In this document: positions 60,724-64,000 of the stretch, in pieces
Numbering within the stretch: the stretch's first letter is position 1
Layout: each line of letters starts with the position of its first letter
Source of the DNA: Chitinophaga caseinilytica
GTDB lineage: Bacteria > Bacteroidota > Bacteroidia > Chitinophagales > Chitinophagaceae
Reading direction: 5' to 3'
NCBI RefSeq assembly: GCF_038396765.1
Contig: NZ_CP150096.1
Location: 415,501 to 479,500, forward strand
DNA length: 64,000 nucleotides
The notes under the pieces: generated by a model
What the model was told of the DNA's origin: nothing
The model's input: only the letters and a program-made list of their open reading frames with translations
The model's database searches: none
Program-made: the position numbers and the translations under genes

Positions 60724-62352
60724 TTAAAATATATACTTTGTCGATAAAAAGTTCGAAGATTGGGCACTTACGATCTCATTTATGAGCGCTTTGTTCTCTT
60801 CGGTCTGTTTTGTAGCCACTAAAGAGCGGATGGAAAACGCGCGTAACGCGTCGAAAACGGAGAGTGTTGCTTCCGCGGAATCCTTTCTGCCGGTGAACGG
60901 AAAGATATCTGGCCCTCTTTGACATTGGCAATTGATGTTGACGCGGCTCACCTGGTTCACCAGCGGATCGATGAGCGAAGCCAGTTCTGCCGCGTCGTTC
61001 GAGAACACGGCAACCTGCTGGCCATGGTCTGCTTCGATGAGGTAGCGGATGGGCGTTTCGATATCGTCGAACGGCACCACCGGGATCACCGGGCCGAATT
61101 GCTCCTCGCGGTAGAGTTTCATTTTTTCATTGACGGGATACACGATGGCGGGGTACACGAACGATGCGTTGGCCGCGCCGCCGAAGGGATTGATCACCTT
61201 TGCGCCGTGGGCCACGGCATCCGCCACGCAGCTCTGGAGGTAGCCTGGCTTCTGCGGTTCCGGCAGCGGCGTGAGGAACACGTCTTTTTCCCAGGGCATC
61301 CCGGATTTGAGTTGGCCTACGGCCGTCGTCATCTTCTCCAGGAAAGCCGCTGCCACACTGCTGTGCACGTAAATGATCTTGATGGCGGTACAACGTTGAC
61401 CATTAAACGAAAGCGATCCCAGCACACATTCTTTCACGGCGAGGTCGATATCGGCTTTTTCGGTGATGATCGCGGCGTTCTTGGCGTCGAGGCCCAGGAT
61501 CGCGCGGAGGCGGTTCACTTTCGGGTGCATTTTCTTCAGCTGGTTGGCCACTTTGCTGGAGCCGATCAGCGTGAGCACGTTGATTTTCCCGGACTCCATG
61601 AGTGGCGCGATGATCTGGTTGCCGCGGCCGTAAATGGTGTTGACCACGCCCGCCGGGAAACAGTCGCGGAAGGCCTCGAGCAGCGGGAAATGCAACAGGG
61701 TACCGTGTTTCGGCGGTTTGAACAGCAACGTGTTCCCCATGATGAGCGCGGGAATGAGCGTCGTGAAAGTTTCGTTCAGGGGATAATTGAAGGGCCCCAT
61801 GCAGAGCACCACCCCGAGCGGACTGCGGCGTATCTGCCCGATGATGCCCTGCTCGATGGCGAAGGAAGACGACTTGCGGTCGAGGTTCTTCAGCGCGTCG
61901 ATGGTAGCGTGGATGTATTCTACCGTGCGGTCGAACTCCTTCACGGAATCGGCGTAGGATTTACCGATCTCCCACATGATGAGCTTTACCACTTCCTGTT
62001 TTTTGGCGATCATCCGGCCGGTGAATTTTTCCACGCAGGCGATGCGCTCGGCTACCGACATGGTCGGCCATTCTCCCCTGCCGTCTGCATAGGCCGCCAC
62101 GGCGGCGTTGAGGGATTCCATGGCTTCGTCGGGCCCGCATAAGGGGTACGACCCGATCACGCGGCGCTCCAGGCCTGTGGGGGTTTTGACGCAGATGGGC
62201 GATAACACGGTATGCACGTCTCCATGCCAGTTTTTCATAACGCCGTCAGACAGATAGCTCCGTTGGTGGATTTCCCCGGGCAGATCGTACTCCGCCGGAA
62301 TGGCGGAAGCCTCGGGGAAGAGGTGATTCAATTGGTCTTCTAAGGTTGTCAT
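60724..62352 (-). CDS. gapN: NADP-dependent glyceraldehyde-3-phosphate dehydrogenase-like aldehyde dehydrogenase
   Basis: This is a 542-residue aldehyde dehydrogenase of the GapN-like branch. It has PLGVVLCMGPFNYPLNETFT, FKPPKHGTLLHFPLLEAFRD, LIGSSKVANQLKKM, the active-site Cys in GSLSFNGQRCTAIKI, and QCQRGPDIFPFTGRKDSAEA near the end. This pattern recalls the non-phosphorylating GAPDH, which makes 3-phosphoglycerate and NADPH without ATP. The assignment of substrate is moderate. It stands alone, ending opposite the AraC-type gene. Confidence 0.82.
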   Translation of the reverse strand: MTTLEDQLNHLFPEASAIPAEYDLPGEIHQRSYLSDGVMKNWHGDVHTVLSPICVKTPTGLERRVIGSYPLCGPDEAMESLNAAVAAYADGRGEWPTMSVAERIACVEKFTGRMIAKKQEVVKLIMWEIGKSYADSVKEFDRTVEYIHATIDALKNLDRKSSSFAIEQGIIGQIRRSPLGVVLCMGPFNYPLNETFTTLIPALIMGNTLLFKPPKHGTLLHFPLLEAFRDCFPAGVVNTIYGRGNQIIAPLMESGKINVLTLIGSSKVANQLKKMHPKVNRLRAILGLDAKNAAIITEKADIDLAVKECVLGSLSFNGQRCTAIKIIYVHSSVAAAFLEKMTTAVGQLKSGMPWEKDVFLTPLPEPQKPGYLQSCVADAVAHGAKVINPFGGAANASFVYPAIVYPVNEKMKLYREEQFGPVIPVVPFDDIETPIRYLIEADHGQQVAVFSNDAAELASLIDPLVNQVSRVNINCQCQRGPDIFPFTGRKDSAEATLSVFDALRAFSIRSLVATKQTEENKALINEIVSAQSSNFLSTKYIF

Positions 62353-62634
62353 ATGTCAGGATTAATGGGTCGCAATTTATGAAAGTTAACATTAAAAAGT
62401 AACGAAATCATTCTCAACAAATTGTAAAATTGCAATCGATTGATCATATCTTTTCCATGGTGTATTGGAAACAGGAAAACGCCGGTAAAATAGTATGATG
62501 ATGGGGTAATATAGACACTGGTTGGCCCAGTGAAGGGGATCATATTTATGTTGAAAAGATGGCCAATTATCGAAGCGGGTTGCGGGTGAACAACAGCGGG
62601 AACCCGTCGTGGAATGTATCTCCAACCGGTGCGG

Positions 62635-63105
62635 TTACAGCGATACAGCATTCCCTTTCCAGCTGCGGAATAACTGCAGGATTTCTTCCGCACGGTCCGT
62701 GGAAACATACCGCGTCTTCCCATTGCGCAGCTGTAACTTCAACAACTGCTTTCCACTGAAAATATACCCCCATCCATCTCCTGCATACCGGATGCCCCAT
62801 CCGCCAAAGTTGCGACCTGCAGGCTGTAAAGTCATCTCTTCCAGCTCCTCCCATAAAAAATGCCGTTTCAGGCGGACCACCGGCCGGATTTTTACCAGCA
62901 TCCCCTTTTCATCCGCTTCCAGCTGCATTTGCAGCCACATCAGCATACCTCCCAAACCCAATAATAATACCACCGAAGCCAGGCCCATTTCCAGCCAATC
63001 TCCGGTAGTTATGGCTATGTATATGAAAAGTACAAGCAGCGGAACGAGGAGCACCCCTCCGATCCACCGGACCAACCCGGGCATAAATTGTGTTTCTGTT
63101 ATCAT
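62635..63105 (-). CDS. small two-span membrane protein of unknown function
   Basis: This is a 156-residue protein from the ATG at 63105; the longer frame up to 63168 has no better start. Two membrane helices near the N-terminus (VRWIGGVLLVPLLVLFIYIA and LEMGLASVVLLLGLGGMLMW) are followed by a cytoplasmic beta-rich domain (PVVRLKRHFLWEELEEMTLQ and WGYIFSGKQLLKLQLRNGKT). The second part looks like a bacterial PH-like domain. No function is known. It lies between a gapN-like and an acyl-CoA dehydrogenase gene without tight spacing; the 282 bases from 62353 to 62634 show nothing else. Confidence 0.68.
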   Translation of the reverse strand: MITETQFMPGLVRWIGGVLLVPLLVLFIYIAITTGDWLEMGLASVVLLLGLGGMLMWLQMQLEADEKGMLVKIRPVVRLKRHFLWEELEEMTLQPAGRNFGGWGIRYAGDGWGYIFSGKQLLKLQLRNGKTRYVSTDRAEEILQLFRSWKGNAVSL

Positions 63106-63252
63106 GGAATATTTTATTTCATCCAACCGGGAAATCCCTACCCTGAAATTACGCGAAAAGCCGTGCAATCGGGCATATCCGCGGTAAAACCGCAGCGGCC
63201 GGCCCCTGTGGGAGCCAGCCGCTGACTATGAGTTGACCTTTTACTTTTACTG

Positions 63253-64000
63253 TCAGGATTTGAGGACTTCCCGCGCGATGACGATCTTCTGGATCTCGCT
63301 CGTGCCCTCGCCGATGGTGCATAACTTCGCATCGCGGTAAAACTTCTCCACCGGGAAATCTTTCGTGTAACCATATCCCCCGAACACCTGCACGGCTTCA
63401 TTGGCAACGGACACCGCGATCTCCGAAGCGTAGTATTTGGCCATGGCAGCCTGTTTCGTCATGGGCAAATGCTTGTTCTTCATATCGGCCGCCTGCATGG
63501 TCAGCAGCTCCGCCGCGGCGATCTGCGTGGCCATGTCCGCCAGTTTGAAGGAAATACCCTGGAAACTGGAGATAGGCTTATCGAACTGGTAGCGTTCCTG
63601 CGAATACTTCAAAGCCGCATCGTACGCGCCTTTCGCGATGCCAAGCGAGAGCGCGGCAATGGAAATGCGCCCGCCGTCGAGCACTTTCATCGATTGGATG
63701 AAGCCGTCGCCTTCCTTGCCCAGCATGTTCCCCGCCGGGATGCGGCAATTATCGAAAATCATTTCGGCGGTCTCGGAAGCCCGCATGCCGAGTTTGTTTT
63801 CCTTCTTCCCGCCGCTGAAACCGGGCGTTCCGCGCTCCACCACGAAGGCCGTCATACCATGACTGTCGCGCACCGCGCCTGTTCTGGCGATCACAACGGC
63901 TACGTCCCCGCTTTTCCCGTGCGTGATCCAGCACTTGGTACCGTTGATCACCCATTCGTCGCCCTCCTTCTTCGCCGTACATTTCATGTTCATGGCGTCT
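63253..64000 (-). CDS. acyl-CoA dehydrogenase, C-terminal part
   Basis: The last 248 residues of an FAD-dependent acyl-CoA dehydrogenase are visible; the N-terminus is beyond the window edge. Motifs are WVINGTKCWITHGKSGDVAV, AEMIFDNCRIPAGNMLGKEG, GRISIAALSLGIAKGAYDAA, YGYTKDFPVEKFYRDAKLCT and IGEGTSEIQKIVIAREVL. The catalytic base would lie in the GYTKDFPVEKFYRD region, as in short-chain enzymes. It serves fatty acid or branched-chain amino acid breakdown. Confidence 0.93.
   Translation of the reverse strand, partial: DAMNMKCTAKKEGDEWVINGTKCWITHGKSGDVAVVIARTGAVRDSHGMTAFVVERGTPGFSGGKKENKLGMRASETAEMIFDNCRIPAGNMLGKEGDGFIQSMKVLDGGRISIAALSLGIAKGAYDAALKYSQERYQFDKPISSFQGISFKLADMATQIAAAELLTMQAADMKNKHLPMTKQAAMAKYYASEIAVSVANEAVQVFGGYGYTKDFPVEKFYRDAKLCTIGEGTSEIQKIVIAREVLKS

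Noticed and set aside
1..64000. CRISPR arrays, insertion sequences, rRNA
   Set aside because: I saw no regularly spaced repeats, no transposase motifs and no rRNA-like stretches in this window.

Overview
The window looks like chromosome of a Bacteroidota member, most likely a Chitinophaga-like member of the Chitinophagaceae. The signs are a SusC/SusD pair with DUF4998/DUF5000/DUF4855-type accessory proteins, BF3164-like six-bladed beta-propeller proteins, OmpR-type regulation of an RND pump, and recurring -7 boxes of the TAnnTTTG type. Species assignment is inference from gene content; no rRNA is present.

Layout. 1-3594 (minus): response regulator, histidine kinase, TolC channel and the start of an RND pump. 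3754-10695: a lipoprotein, a DsbD-type reductase whose cysteine-bearing alpha domain is a separate gene, purQ and two envelope proteins. 10846-17274: a TIGR01777 epimerase, a pabB-like gene, an Asp-rich protein with an AT-hook-like motif, purA and a Rel/SpoT enzyme. 17452-17708: tRNA-Leu(TAG) with its terminator, then a 5'-truncated second copy. 17869-21740: a DUF899/SafE pair, a GlxA-type regulator and a TlpA-type reductase.

21872-31048 (minus) is the most unusual region: nine closely packed genes, in transcription order an HTH protein, an outer-membrane beta-barrel, a Wzy/O-antigen-ligase-like membrane protein with a C-terminal repeat region, a 63-aa membrane protein, two small secreted proteins sharing a six-cysteine pattern, a beta-propeller lipoprotein, a CxxC thioredoxin-like protein and a second beta-propeller. 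It reads as a system for exporting, oxidising and displaying or sensing small disulfide-rich polypeptides; that role is inferred.

31155-47532 is a carbohydrate-uptake locus: susC, susD, two accessory surface proteins (one split by a frameshift), a DUF4855 protein, a multidomain sugar dehydrogenase/cytochrome lipoprotein, an MFS sugar transporter, an AGE-family epimerase and a ROK regulator with a nearby palindrome. 47649-54583 is an L-rhamnose catabolic operon (rhaT, fused aldolase/dehydrogenase, isomerase, kinase) with a divergent GntR regulator; rhaT is also split by a frameshift. 54893-58676 is the proteostasis cluster tig-clpP-clpX plus a small gene. The window ends with a dihaem cytochrome c, a short AraC-type regulator, a gapN-like dehydrogenase, a small membrane protein and the end of an acyl-CoA dehydrogenase gene.

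Most long reading frames opposite the real genes are shadows of the GC-rich third codon positions and are not annotated.
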